This document shows positions 34,334 to 42,841 of a stretch of DNA of 64,000 nt, one piece after another. Position 1 is the stretch's first letter, and every line of letters starts with the position of its first letter. The DNA is from Gammaproteobacteria bacterium (GTDB taxonomy: Bacteria; Pseudomonadota; Gammaproteobacteria; Tenderiales; Tenderiaceae), in contig JACQEP010000014.1 in NCBI GenBank assembly GCA_016200485.1, forward strand, positions 124,001 through 188,000, read 5' to 3'. Both the position numbers and the translations under genes were made by a program. The notes beneath the pieces were generated by a model. The model was given only the letters and a program-made list of their open reading frames with translations. It did no database searches and was not told where the DNA came from.

Positions 34334-37084
34334 TCAAAACTCTTCCCACTCGCCATCGGCATCCCCGCCAGCTGCCGGCTTAGCCTTACGAGCTGGGGCT
34401 GGGGCTGCCGTTGCAGGCTTGGCTGCCTTGCGTACCGGAGGAGCAGCAGGTGCCGCTTTACGAACCGGAGCCGCTGCAGATGCTTTAGCCTTATGACGAA
34501 CTGGCGGAGCTTCCACGACTTGATCCACCTTGAACTGACCGACCAGATCCTGCAGGGTTTCGGCTTGATTGGCCATCGATTCGCTGGCGGCAGCCGCCTC
34601 TTCGACCAAGGCCGCATTTTGCTGTGTCACAGATTCCAGTTGCGAAATCGCCTTGTTGATTTGATCGATACCTGCAGCCTGCTCCTGACCTGCCGCCGCA
34701 ATCTCGGCGATAATATCGCTAACCTTCTTGGAGGCGACCACGATTTCTTCAAGTGTCTTACCTGAAGCATCGACCAAGCGGCTGCCTTCATCGACTTTCG
34801 ATACACTATCCTTGATCAGCGTCTTGATTTCCTTCGCTGCAGCCGCGCTGCGTTGCGCCAGACTACGTACCTCACCGGCCACCACCGCAAAACCGCGACC
34901 TTGCTCACCGGCACGAGCCGCTTCTACTGCCGCATTCAGAGCCAACAAGTTGGTTTGGAAGGCAATTTCATCAATGACACTGATGATGTCTTCGATCTTC
35001 TTACTACTGGCGTTAATTTCAGTCATTGCCCGTACTGCATCACCGACCACTTCCCCACCTTTTTCGGCTTGTTGACGAGCACTGCTGGCCAACTGATTGG
35101 CCTGACGCGCATTATCGGCATTCTGCTTGACGACACTGGTCATTTCTTCCATGGTCGATGCAGTTTCCTCAATTGACGACGCCTGTTCTTCGGTACGCTG
35201 ACTCAGATCGGCATTACCCTTTGAAATTTCAGATGCGCCACCCGCAATACTATTGGCGGACTCTGTGATCTCAGTGATCATATTCTGCAACTTGTTCATT
35301 GAGCTATTCAGGGCATCACAAAGCACAGCGAATTCGCCTTCGTAAGCGCCTTCCATTGTTTGGGTCAAGTCACCCTCGGCCAGACTCTGCATGACACGGA
35401 TCGATTCGGTCAGTGGTTCAACGATTGCCTGCAACATCGAGTTAACGCCGTCACCGAGAACTTTCATAAATCCTGAATAGCGACTGGCATCAATGCGCTT
35501 ATCAAGCTGACCCGCTGAGGCGGCTTCAATCAGCCCCTGCAACTGAGCCTCTGCATCCTTCTGTTCGGTGATATCACGCCACTCCACCATGTTACCCATG
35601 TACTCACCCTTCGGACCGATAATCATTGTGGCATTAACCTCAAACTGAAGGTCAGCCACCTTGATTTCAGCCTTGGCGGGCAGGCGCTGCTTATCCTTAA
35701 GCAAGGCACGCTGGTGAGCCGGATTCTTGTGGAACATATCAATACACTTACCAATCAGATTGCGCGCTTCAAATCCCGGGAATGCTTGACGTAAGACGCC
35801 CTCCCTCTTGACCAGCATTTCTACTACTGCTGGATTCACATAAGTGATCGTTAGATCAGCATCGCACAGCATTATATTGGTGCTAGCTCCGTTAACAGCT
35901 GATTGCAAACGAGCAACATCAAGCTCTTTTTGCCTGGTTTCAGTCACATCGGACCACTCAAGGCTATTACCTACATACTCACCCGCACCATTCATGATTG
36001 CGGTCACGTTGATGCGAAAAATTAACGGTCCAACGGCGATATCAGTCGAGTAAGGCAGATTACTTGGATTTCCGAGCAGCTTGCGTTGATGTGAAGGATC
36101 CTTGTGGAAAATATCGATACAGGTACCGATCAGTTTATCGACGCTGAAACCGCGATACAAAGAGCGCAACTTGTCTTCGTGCTTGCGCAGAAGTTCTAGC
36201 GTTGATTTATTGGCATAGGTAATAACAAGATCACGGTCGATTCGCATCATCGCTGTCATAGCGCCTTCGACCGATCCTTGTAGGCGCACCACCTCATCTT
36301 CCCGAGCGCGCAATGTTGTTACATCGGACCATTCCAAGGTATTACCGACATATTTACCTTCAAGATTATTAATGGCATTGACACAAATATGGAAAGTCAA
36401 CGGACCGACTTTAATATCGGTTTCAAAGGGCAAATTCGATGGATCGGACAACAGCTTGCGCTGATGCGCCGGATTCTTATGGAAAATATCGATGCAAGTC
36501 CCCACCAGTCGCTCTGGATCAAAGGAGGGATAAAGAGATTTCAGCGCCTGACCATGTTCACGCATCAACGCTTTGGTTTGCTCATTGGAATAAGTGATGA
36601 CCAAATCGCGATCGATTGTCATCATCGCTGTTTGAGCGCCGTCAATGGCCGTTTGTAAACGCGATGCCTGCTCTTCTTTCTGTCGCTTTTCCGTGACGTC
36701 ATGCCATTGCACAACATAACCAAGGCGCTTGCCCTCGCGATCGACCAGAACGCGGGTCTCGTGCTCGAACACAAAGTGTCCCGGCTTGATTTCACCCTGC
36801 CGTTTATCACCCGGGCGTAAATTTTCCAACAAACGTTTAATTGCACTAGGGTCGCGATGATAACGGTGAATACTTCCCCCCATCACCTCTGCCACTTTGA
36901 ATCCCGGCAGATATTTCGCCAACTCAGATTCAACAGCAGTCAGCACTTCGCGTGCCTTGCGATTTATAAACACCACATTCTCATTTGCATCTGCCATCAT
37001 GATGTTGATGGGGGCGTTTTCGAGAATGTCTTTCAATACGTCCAGATTTTCAACGACACCGACTGCCTGAGTTTGATTGTCCAT
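34334..37084 (-). CDS. Soluble methyl-accepting chemotaxis protein with four PAS domains
   Basis: The 916-residue chemoreceptor has no transmembrane segment. Four PAS domains occupy about residues 10-130, 140-260, 265-385 and 390-510; the middle three share a motif of the form [17 protein letters not shown] and a downstream [18 protein letters not shown]. HAMP-like helices follow (about 525-620), then the signalling hairpin with [20 protein letters not shown] and [19 protein letters not shown] flexible Ala-Pro-Lys linker ends in EWEEF, which matches the xWxxF pentapeptide that tethers CheR and CheB. It probably senses redox or a small cytosolic ligand. No other chemotaxis gene is nearby. Confidence 0.93.
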   Translation of the reverse strand: MDNQTQAVGVVENLDVLKDILENAPINIMMADANENVVFINRKAREVLTAVESELAKYLPGFKVAEVMGGSIHRYHRDPSAIKRLLENLRPGDKRQGEIKPGHFVFEHETRVLVDREGKRLGYVVQWHDVTEKRQKEEQASRLQTAIDGAQTAMMTIDRDLVITYSNEQTKALMREHGQALKSLYPSFDPERLVGTCIDIFHKNPAHQRKLLSDPSNLPFETDIKVGPLTFHICVNAINNLEGKYVGNTLEWSDVTTLRAREDEVVRLQGSVEGAMTAMMRIDRDLVITYANKSTLELLRKHEDKLRSLYRGFSVDKLIGTCIDIFHKDPSHQRKLLGNPSNLPYSTDIAVGPLIFRINVTAIMNGAGEYVGNSLEWSDVTETRQKELDVARLQSAVNGASTNIMLCDADLTITYVNPAVVEMLVKREGVLRQAFPGFEARNLIGKCIDMFHKNPAHQRALLKDKQRLPAKAEIKVADLQFEVNATMIIGPKGEYMGNMVEWRDITEQKDAEAQLQGLIEAASAGQLDKRIDASRYSGFMKVLGDGVNSMLQAIVEPLTESIRVMQSLAEGDLTQTMEGAYEGEFAVLCDALNSSMNKLQNMITEITESANSIAGGASEISKGNADLSQRTEEQASSIEETASTMEEMTSVVKQNADNARQANQLASSARQQAEKGGEVVGDAVRAMTEINASSKKIEDIISVIDEIAFQTNLLALNAAVEAARAGEQGRGFAVVAGEVRSLAQRSAAAAKEIKTLIKDSVSKVDEGSRLVDASGKTLEEIVVASKKVSDIIAEIAAAGQEQAAGIDQINKAISQLESVTQQNAALVEEAAAASESMANQAETLQDLVGQFKVDQVVEAPPVRHKAKASAAAPVRKAAPAAPPVRKAAKPATAAPAPARKAKPAAGGDADGEWEEF

Positions 37085-37140
37085 TGCGCGTTCACCCTAG
37101 TCCTTTACCGTTTGCCAATAACTCTTGAGAAAATGAACAT

Positions 37141-37158
37141 TTGGAGCAGGCGCTCCAA
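37141..37158. other. Small inverted repeat upstream of the chemoreceptor
   Basis: TTGGAGC and GCTCCAA form a perfect 7-bp stem with loop AGGC, 57 bases upstream of the chemoreceptor start and 100 bases before the end of the antiporter start-to-stop region. It may be the antiporter-side attenuator or an operator; there is no T-run on either strand. Confidence 0.3.
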
Positions 37159-37256
37159 ACTGTGATCAGCTTCTCCAGAATCCACCCTTCTGGCTTCGTT
37201 ATCGACCGGTCTTTTTGGAACTTAACCATGTAAAAAGAAAGAAATAGAAACTTGTT

Positions 37257-39236
37257 TTAACCGGAGATCAAGACCCCTTCGGCACGGACAATATCTTCAG
37301 GCGTTCCATAAAGCACTAAGGTGTCTCCTGGCTGAAGCTGCATCAATGGACTTGGATTTGAACCGCGCACCCCACCTCTACGCACTGCGGTAACCGTAAT
37401 ATTGATGGTCTCTAATTCCAAAGCCCCTAATGACTTACCCACCGCATAGGCCTTGGGTGGGAGAGTCACTGAATGTAACCGTTCCTTAAAGGGTTCAACC
37501 CCCTCGACCGAGTCCGGATCCTGCCCCGGGAAGAAAGCCCTGAGCAAGTGATAACGGTCGTTTCTGACCGCCTGCATCCGCCGTAGGATCCGGGTCACTG
37601 GCAAATTCAATAGCAGGAATAGGTGCGACCCCAACATCAGTGCCGCCTCCAGGGTCTCTGGCACCACCTCCGTCGCCCCGGCATTTTGTAAACGCTCTAG
37701 CGCCGAATCATCGCTGGTTCGTACCAACACCGGAATGTCAGGCCGCACATTCCGTACATTGATCAACACCTTCTCTGCCGCCGGGACATCATCATAGGTA
37801 ATCACCACTGCACGTGCGGTGGCCAGGCCAGCTGCCTGCAAAATATTATGATGTGTCGAGTCCCCATAGCTCGCGGGTTCGCCCGCCTCTTTCGCTTCAT
37901 TGACACGACTGGCGTCCAAATCCAGTGCGACGTATTGGAAACCTTCCTGTTCCAACAAATGGCCAATGTTTTGTCCGGTACGGCCATAGCCACAAATAAT
38001 TACATGCCCTGCCAATCCTTGAGATGCGTTTTGAATATCATCAAGAATTTCCTGTCGGTTTCGACTGTAACTTTCCGCACAAAATATTTTGGCCATCACT
38101 CCATTTCTTTGTAATAGAAAAGGCGCTAGCGCCATGCTCAACACCATGGTTGCCGCGATAATGTGGGTCAAATTTTCCGTGAATAAACCGGAGGCAAAGG
38201 CCAACATTAACAATGCCAACCCAAACTCACCCGATTGTCCCAGTACAATCCCGGTTCGCAATGCAACTCCTTTAGGAGCGCCATCCATCATGGTGACCCA
38301 CATGATCGAAATAATTTTAAATAATGTCACCACCAGCAAGAGCAATAGAATCCAATGTAAATTGGAAAAAATCGCCGGCAAATCCAGCAACATCCCGATG
38401 CTGATAAAGAATAAACCCATCAACACATCGCGGAATGGACGAATATCGGCCTCAACCTGGTGTTTAAATTCGGTCTCGCCAATCATCATGCCCGCCAGGA
38501 AGCCACCTAACGCCATTGATAATCCAGACGCCTGCGTGATCCATGCTGCCGCCAATGCAAATAACAAGGCCGTCAGCGTAAATAACTCTGCGGAGTGAAA
38601 TGCGGCAATCGCACGAAACAAGGGGCGTAATAATTTATACCCCAACCACATCATGACCACGATGACCACGACACCCTTGATCAGCGCCAACACCAATTCA
38701 GACGCCAACGAACTGGTATCACCCGCAGCCAGGGCGGGAATCAAGATCAGGAAGGGAACTACCGCGAGATCCTGAAATAAAAGAATCCCAACGGCCAAGC
38801 GACCATGACGGGAGTTGATTTCCAACTGCTCGGTCAATTGCCGGATCACGATGGCGGTCGATGACATCGCCAGCATCCCACCGAGTACGACAGCAGACTC
38901 CCCCGGCAAGCCAATCAACCAGGCGATCGCCCCGACAACTGCTGTGGTTACGACGACCTGGGCCGCCCCCAATCCCAGGACGACGCGCTTCATCGCCATC
39001 AAGATGGGGAGCGAAAACTCCAGACCTACCGTAAATAACAGGAAGACAACGCCAAACTCAGCCAGGAACTGCACATCTTCGGTGCGAGGGATGAGTTTAA
39101 ACCCCTCAGGTCCGATGAAAGCACCCACGACAAAATAAGCCAGCGCCGAAGGCAGTCGATAGCGTTTACATACGGCGACCGCCACTACTGCGGTGGTCAA
39201 TAACATCACAACCTGCCAAAGAACTCCGTGTTCCAT
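37257..39236 (-). CDS. CPA2 family cation:proton antiporter with RCK domains (KefB/YbaL-like)
   Basis: The 659-residue protein has about 12 transmembrane helices (residues 1-380), then a TrkA-N domain with GYGRTGQNIGHLLEQEG (dinucleotide-binding) and a TrkA-C domain at the end (GKSLGALELETINITV). The membrane part has FLLFTVGLEFS and ALGGFLAGMMIGETE typical of CPA2/Kef proteins. Such antiporters expel potassium or sodium under pH or electrophile stress, gated by nucleotides. ATG 39236 is chosen over GTG 39251. No KefF or KefG partner is adjacent, so glutathione control is not shown. Confidence 0.9.
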   Translation of the reverse strand: MEHGVLWQVVMLLTTAVVAVAVCKRYRLPSALAYFVVGAFIGPEGFKLIPRTEDVQFLAEFGVVFLLFTVGLEFSLPILMAMKRVVLGLGAAQVVVTTAVVGAIAWLIGLPGESAVVLGGMLAMSSTAIVIRQLTEQLEINSRHGRLAVGILLFQDLAVVPFLILIPALAAGDTSSLASELVLALIKGVVVIVVMMWLGYKLLRPLFRAIAAFHSAELFTLTALLFALAAAWITQASGLSMALGGFLAGMMIGETEFKHQVEADIRPFRDVLMGLFFISIGMLLDLPAIFSNLHWILLLLLVVTLFKIISIMWVTMMDGAPKGVALRTGIVLGQSGEFGLALLMLAFASGLFTENLTHIIAATMVLSMALAPFLLQRNGVMAKIFCAESYSRNRQEILDDIQNASQGLAGHVIICGYGRTGQNIGHLLEQEGFQYVALDLDASRVNEAKEAGEPASYGDSTHHNILQAAGLATARAVVITYDDVPAAEKVLINVRNVRPDIPVLVRTSDDSALERLQNAGATEVVPETLEAALMLGSHLFLLLNLPVTRILRRMQAVRNDRYHLLRAFFPGQDPDSVEGVEPFKERLHSVTLPPKAYAVGKSLGALELETINITVTAVRRGGVRGSNPSPLMQLQPGDTLVLYGTPEDIVRAEGVLISG

Positions 39237-39329
39237 CCCGTTATCGCCCACTCAATCCCAGATTAAAATCGACATTTAATTTCAACATCTTAATTCATCG
39301 GCCCCATCAATACACCTCTGAGCTGCAGC

Positions 39330-39361
39330 AGGGCGTTAAACCTCCGAAAATCGAGTATAAT
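39330..39361 (+). promoter_or_regulatory. Probable sigma-70 promoter of the DUF502 gene
   Basis: A perfect TATAAT lies at 39356-39361, 50 bases before the ATG. The hexamer 17 bases upstream (GCGTTA) is only a weak -35 box, so an activator or an extended -10 contact may be used. Confidence 0.5.
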
Positions 39362-39411
39362 CTGCGGGCTCAGTATCCTAAAGAATCCGCAGTAGCGAGG
39401 CAGTATCGAAC

Positions 39412-40116
39412 ATGGCATCACCATCAAAATCCAAATTTCTACCTCATCTCCAGCGCTATCTGATCACCGGAATTCTGACCGTGATCCCGATCTGGATCAC
39501 CTGGATCATTTTCAACTTCATCATGGAAAAGTTGCGAAACATCAGTCTTCCCTGGATCAATGCCCTATCTGACCTGAGTGCGCCAGCGCTTCCCCCTTTT
39601 GCCCGATGGCTGACCGATCCGTTGTTTCAGAGTACCTTCGCTGTCATGATCACGCTACTGGGACTTTATACTTTGGGCTGGTTCGCCAATCGGGTCATTG
39701 GCAAAAAACTTATTGAACTGATCGAGCAACTGATCGGACGCATTCCGTTTGTGCAAACCATTTATGGCTCGACTAAGAAATTGCTTACCGTGTTACAACA
39801 AAAACCAGGTGGCGATGTCCAGCGCGTGGTTTTGATCGAATTTCCTTCGTCCGACATGAAAACGGTTGGTCTCGTGACCCGGATTCTTATAGATGAAACC
39901 ACAGGCCGGGAATTGGCTGCCGTCTATGTACCCACCACTCCAAACCCAACCTCGGGGTATCTGGAAATTGTGCCTGTGGAAAGACTGATTTCGACTGACT
40001 GGACCATGGAACAAGCCATGACCTTTGTGATTTCAGGTGGCGCGGTCGCCCCTGAACATATCCATTACTTCAATAGCGCACCTAAACCGCCTGTTCAGGG
40101 AAAAATAGCAGACTGA
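39412..40116 (+). CDS. DUF502 family membrane protein
   Basis: The 234-residue protein has two transmembrane helices, at about residues 15-38 and 64-88, and a soluble C-terminal domain. Family marks are the N-terminal LITGILTVIPIWITWIIF, GRIPFVQTIYGSTKKLLTVL and the later VYVPTTPNPTSGYLEIVP. DUF502 proteins are widespread in Proteobacteria and often lie beside aspS. Their function is not established. The stop codon lies inside the stem of the terminator that follows. Confidence 0.93.
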   Translation: MASPSKSKFLPHLQRYLITGILTVIPIWITWIIFNFIMEKLRNISLPWINALSDLSAPALPPFARWLTDPLFQSTFAVMITLLGLYTLGWFANRVIGKKLIELIEQLIGRIPFVQTIYGSTKKLLTVLQQKPGGDVQRVVLIEFPSSDMKTVGLVTRILIDETTGRELAAVYVPTTPNPTSGYLEIVPVERLISTDWTMEQAMTFVISGGAVAPEHIHYFNSAPKPPVQGKIAD

Positions 40117-40147
40117 TAGAATCCCGATCATCGGTATTCTATCAGTC
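40111..40147. terminator. Bidirectional terminator-like hairpin
   Basis: GACTGATAGAAT pairs with ATTCTATCAGTC over 12 bp, and the enclosed CCGA/TCGG adds four more pairs. It includes the stop codon of the DUF502 gene and lies 42 bases from the stop of the convergent transglycosylase gene. There is no T-run, so strength depends on stem stability. Confidence 0.65.
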
Positions 40148-40188
40148 ACTGGATTTGGTTTAGAAGATATATAGAAAGATTGCTAAAA

Positions 40189-40989
40189 CTAGGCGCCGCG
40201 TGCCACGCCTTCGCTTATGGCGACGAAACGCTGATTAAATGGTTTGATGACACCATTCATATTACGCTTCACCTTCACCACATACTTGAAACTAGACGCC
40301 TCAGAAATAGATCGCGAACCCGACAGCCCGATATTGTACGCCACCAACAATTGGTCCGTAGTGCGGGTCTTTTCCTTCAACATCAACAAGAACTTCGAAG
40401 CCACGCTGATATTGAATTTATCGTCGCTCATCAAATGGGCGATCAATTCCTCATCACTGCGATATTCCACAGGCTCATCCATATATTGGAACACGTCGCG
40501 AGCCGCAGTCACTTTCACCTGCATGACACCGTATGAACGCTTACCCACAGGCGCCGACATATGGCCAATTCGACCCAACAAACCCGCCGCAGTCTCCTGC
40601 ATCATGACCGCTTGCAACAACTCAGCATGAGCCTCGCCACCATCGGCATAACCGACTTCATAGGCCATCTTGAGCAGGGATTGCTGCTGTTCGGTCAACC
40701 AGCTCTTGCTCACGGGATTCCAGAACATGCCCGCTTCGGACTGGTCACCCTGCACACCTTTGGCAAAGGCGTCCAGACCAAAAAGACCGCTAATGACATG
40801 GTCCCGATCAACCATGGAAATATTTTGGTTAAGGCACGCCTCACCGTTGGCAGAGGCATTTTTAGGCTCGGACATCAGCACCATGCTTGCGCTGGTCAAC
40901 GCCACAACGCCGCTGACCATCATGGTGCGCAAACGTACGTTCTTACTAATGTCAGTACGTTTCTGAAATTTTCGTTTAGCGTCAGCCAT
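40189..40989 (-). CDS. Lytic transglycosylase-like (SLT domain) protein
   Basis: The 266-residue protein has a positively charged N-terminus, one signal/anchor helix (about 22-40) and a lysozyme-like domain. Domain marks are AVMMQETAAG (E132 as the likely catalytic acid), RSYGVMQVKV, NISVASKFLLMLKEK and LLVAYNIGLSGS. Such enzymes cleave peptidoglycan glycan strands. ATG 40989 is chosen over GTG 41004, because GAGG then lies at a normal distance. The long upstream region looks structured and may control expression. Confidence 0.85.
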   Translation of the reverse strand: MADAKRKFQKRTDISKNVRLRTMMVSGVVALTSASMVLMSEPKNASANGEACLNQNISMVDRDHVISGLFGLDAFAKGVQGDQSEAGMFWNPVSKSWLTEQQQSLLKMAYEVGYADGGEAHAELLQAVMMQETAAGLLGRIGHMSAPVGKRSYGVMQVKVTAARDVFQYMDEPVEYRSDEELIAHLMSDDKFNISVASKFLLMLKEKTRTTDQLLVAYNIGLSGSRSISEASSFKYVVKVKRNMNGVIKPFNQRFVAISEGVARGA

Positions 40990-40999
40990 CTCTCTATAC

Positions 41000-41150
41000 C
41001 TCACTCAATTGGCCCTGATTTTCTCCTCCGCTTTCCCGTCGCCAAATTCCATCTCGGGGAAAACGATGTCTTCTGCTCCCTATGGGGGAAACCAGAAGGG
41101 GTGAGTCCTTTCGGGTTACTTGCTTTCAGTTAGAGCAGCCTAAGCTGCTT
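41000..41150 (-). promoter_or_regulatory. Candidate structured 5' leader of the transglycosylase gene
   Basis: Read on the minus strand, successive complementary pairs appear: AGCAGC-TTAG-GCTGCT; CTTCTG...CAGAAG enclosing CCC...GGG; CATC...GATG; and TTTCCC with GGGAAA. The last G-rich strand, GGGAAAGCGGAGG, lies 30-40 bases before the start codon. The arrangement suggests an RNA that switches between folds. I do not recognise a known riboswitch class. The remaining gap up to 41354 is AT-rich and shows no gene. Confidence 0.4.
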
Positions 41151-41354
41151 GTTCAACATAGAAGGCATTCTAGCACGATCACGGGTTTCGCTCAATTTTA
41201 TATTACTTTTCAATAGGTTAAAGTGTGAACTTGAGCATATTTTTAATGCCAATTCATATAAAATCAATAAGTTATGGCCATTATCGGATATGGATTTCGG
41301 GGCAAGGATAACTATTTGTTTTTATTGCTTATAATTAAATGTTATAACAATTCT

Positions 41355-42011
41355 TCAATATTTACGCAAAAAAATACACCGTTCCCGTAACCAAGTGAGC
41401 CCACGCTCCTGAAATCGTGGGTTATATTCCAGCACCTCTACCGGCCCCAGGTCTTCGATAGCAAACGCCCTCCCAAAGGCATCCTTCACCTCATCCACCA
41501 TCACCGCAAAAGGTGGACCGGACATGAGCCCAGCATCATACTCCATGGTAATCAACAGGATTTTGGCGGTCGGGGGGAGGATGTCACTCAGATGCTGCTG
41601 GTAACGGCGCCGCAACTCACGTGGGAAAGCCACCATCGCGGCTCGGTCATACACTGCTCTGATGTCTGAGAGATCATCGGGGGTCAGATCAAAGAAATCG
41701 CCTTCCAGGAGGGTGATCCCGGGAGTGGTATGGGCCAAAAAAGGGCCTTGCTGCTGCACCGACCATGTTCCACCCGTCTCACGGATGAACTCAGCGATGG
41801 CGGTCTCACTCCCCTCAATCCCCATCACTGAATGCCCCTGCTCACGCAGCCACAGCATGTCTCGTGACTTGCCACAGAGGGGTACAAATACACTTCCCTT
41901 GCCATGAAGCATCAATGTCGGCCAATGCTTCGTCAGGTACGGATTGTATTCAGCCTGATGAAACCCGATCTGTCCTTGTTGCCACCGCTCGCGCCAGAAT
42001 TCCAGATCCAT
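41355..42011 (-). CDS. tpm: Thiopurine S-methyltransferase family protein
   Basis: The 218-residue class I methyltransferase has the family N-terminus FWRERWQQGQIGFHQ, the AdoMet loop VFVPLCGKSRDMLWL and VMGIEGSETAI. Later come YDRAAMVAFPRELR and LLITMEYD. Bacterial TPMT enzymes methylate thiopurines and, in several species, selenium or tellurium compounds. It begins three bases after the stop of the DUF2797 gene, so co-transcription is likely. Confidence 0.94.
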   Translation of the reverse strand: MDLEFWRERWQQGQIGFHQAEYNPYLTKHWPTLMLHGKGSVFVPLCGKSRDMLWLREQGHSVMGIEGSETAIAEFIRETGGTWSVQQQGPFLAHTTPGITLLEGDFFDLTPDDLSDIRAVYDRAAMVAFPRELRRRYQQHLSDILPPTAKILLITMEYDAGLMSGPPFAVMVDEVKDAFGRAFAIEDLGPVEVLEYNPRFQERGLTWLRERCIFLRKY

Positions 42012-42014
42012 CGA

Positions 42015-42836
42015 TTAATACTCAAACTCGACTTTATAGCCACCAAACTTACGAATGTTAATCACACCGCTATCCAAAATTAGATATTGCCCCTTAATTC
42101 CCTGAAGTATTCCTGAAATATTCTCCGTCTTATCAAAATCCAGCGATTTAACCTTTTCTGGATATTGCAACACGGGATAATTGATCGCAGTGATTTTAAC
42201 GTCAGATAAAAGCTCAATCGCGGCGCCACCAAAACGATCTATCAAGGGGTCGATTTCGGGTTTACATCGCTGAAGCAGATCGTCACGGATTGCCAATAAA
42301 TCGAGAGTCTCATTTTCTCCGCGTAACATCTTGCGCCAATCGGTACGATCAGCGACATGCTGTTTCAGCACAACCTCCATCAGCCCTGATTGAAAACGGT
42401 TTTGTACCTTAAACACGGGTAATGCCTGCGTCGCTCCCTGATCTATCCAGCGCGTCGGTACCTGATTCTGACGGGTAATCCCTACCTTGACTCCCGAAGA
42501 ATTCGCGAGATAGACAATATGCGGTTGAAAACAATGCGCCTTCGCCCATTCAGGCTCACGGCAGGTCCCCTGATCGAAATGACAGGTTTCGGGTTTAACA
42601 ATACAAGAATCACATTCAGCCAAGGAACGCATACAAGGGAAACAATAACCCTGTTGAAAACTTTTACTTGTCTTTCGGCCACAATGGATACAATTAATCT
42701 CGCCGGAAAACCGCAGCACCAGTTTCTTGCCCAATAATGGATTTAATTCAATACTATTTTCCCCAAGCAATAAGCAATAATTCACTGGCGTTGCCAGCAA
42801 CACTGGCATTTTGCGAAGATTACCGATCACCAGCAT
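42015..42836 (-). CDS. DUF2797 protein with zinc-finger and GIY-YIG-like segment
   Basis: The 273-residue protein has a cysteine-rich centre with several CxxC pairs (INCIHCGRK, YCFPCMRSL, CDSC). A segment HIVYLANSSGVKVGITR then RWIDQGATQA follows. This second part resembles the GIY-YIG nuclease fold (Tyr strand, KVGIT strand, Arg helix), and a Glu in LMEVVLKQH could be the metal ligand. The family has no assigned function. It sits between pepN and tpm with gaps of five and three bases, so it belongs to a pepN-DUF2797-tpm transcript. Confidence 0.85.
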   Translation of the reverse strand: MLVIGNLRKMPVLLATPVNYCLLLGENSIELNPLLGKKLVLRFSGEINCIHCGRKTSKSFQQGYCFPCMRSLAECDSCIVKPETCHFDQGTCREPEWAKAHCFQPHIVYLANSSGVKVGITRQNQVPTRWIDQGATQALPVFKVQNRFQSGLMEVVLKQHVADRTDWRKMLRGENETLDLLAIRDDLLQRCKPEIDPLIDRFGGAAIELLSDVKITAINYPVLQYPEKVKSLDFDKTENISGILQGIKGQYLILDSGVINIRKFGGYKVEFEY

Positions 42837-42841
42837 ATCAC

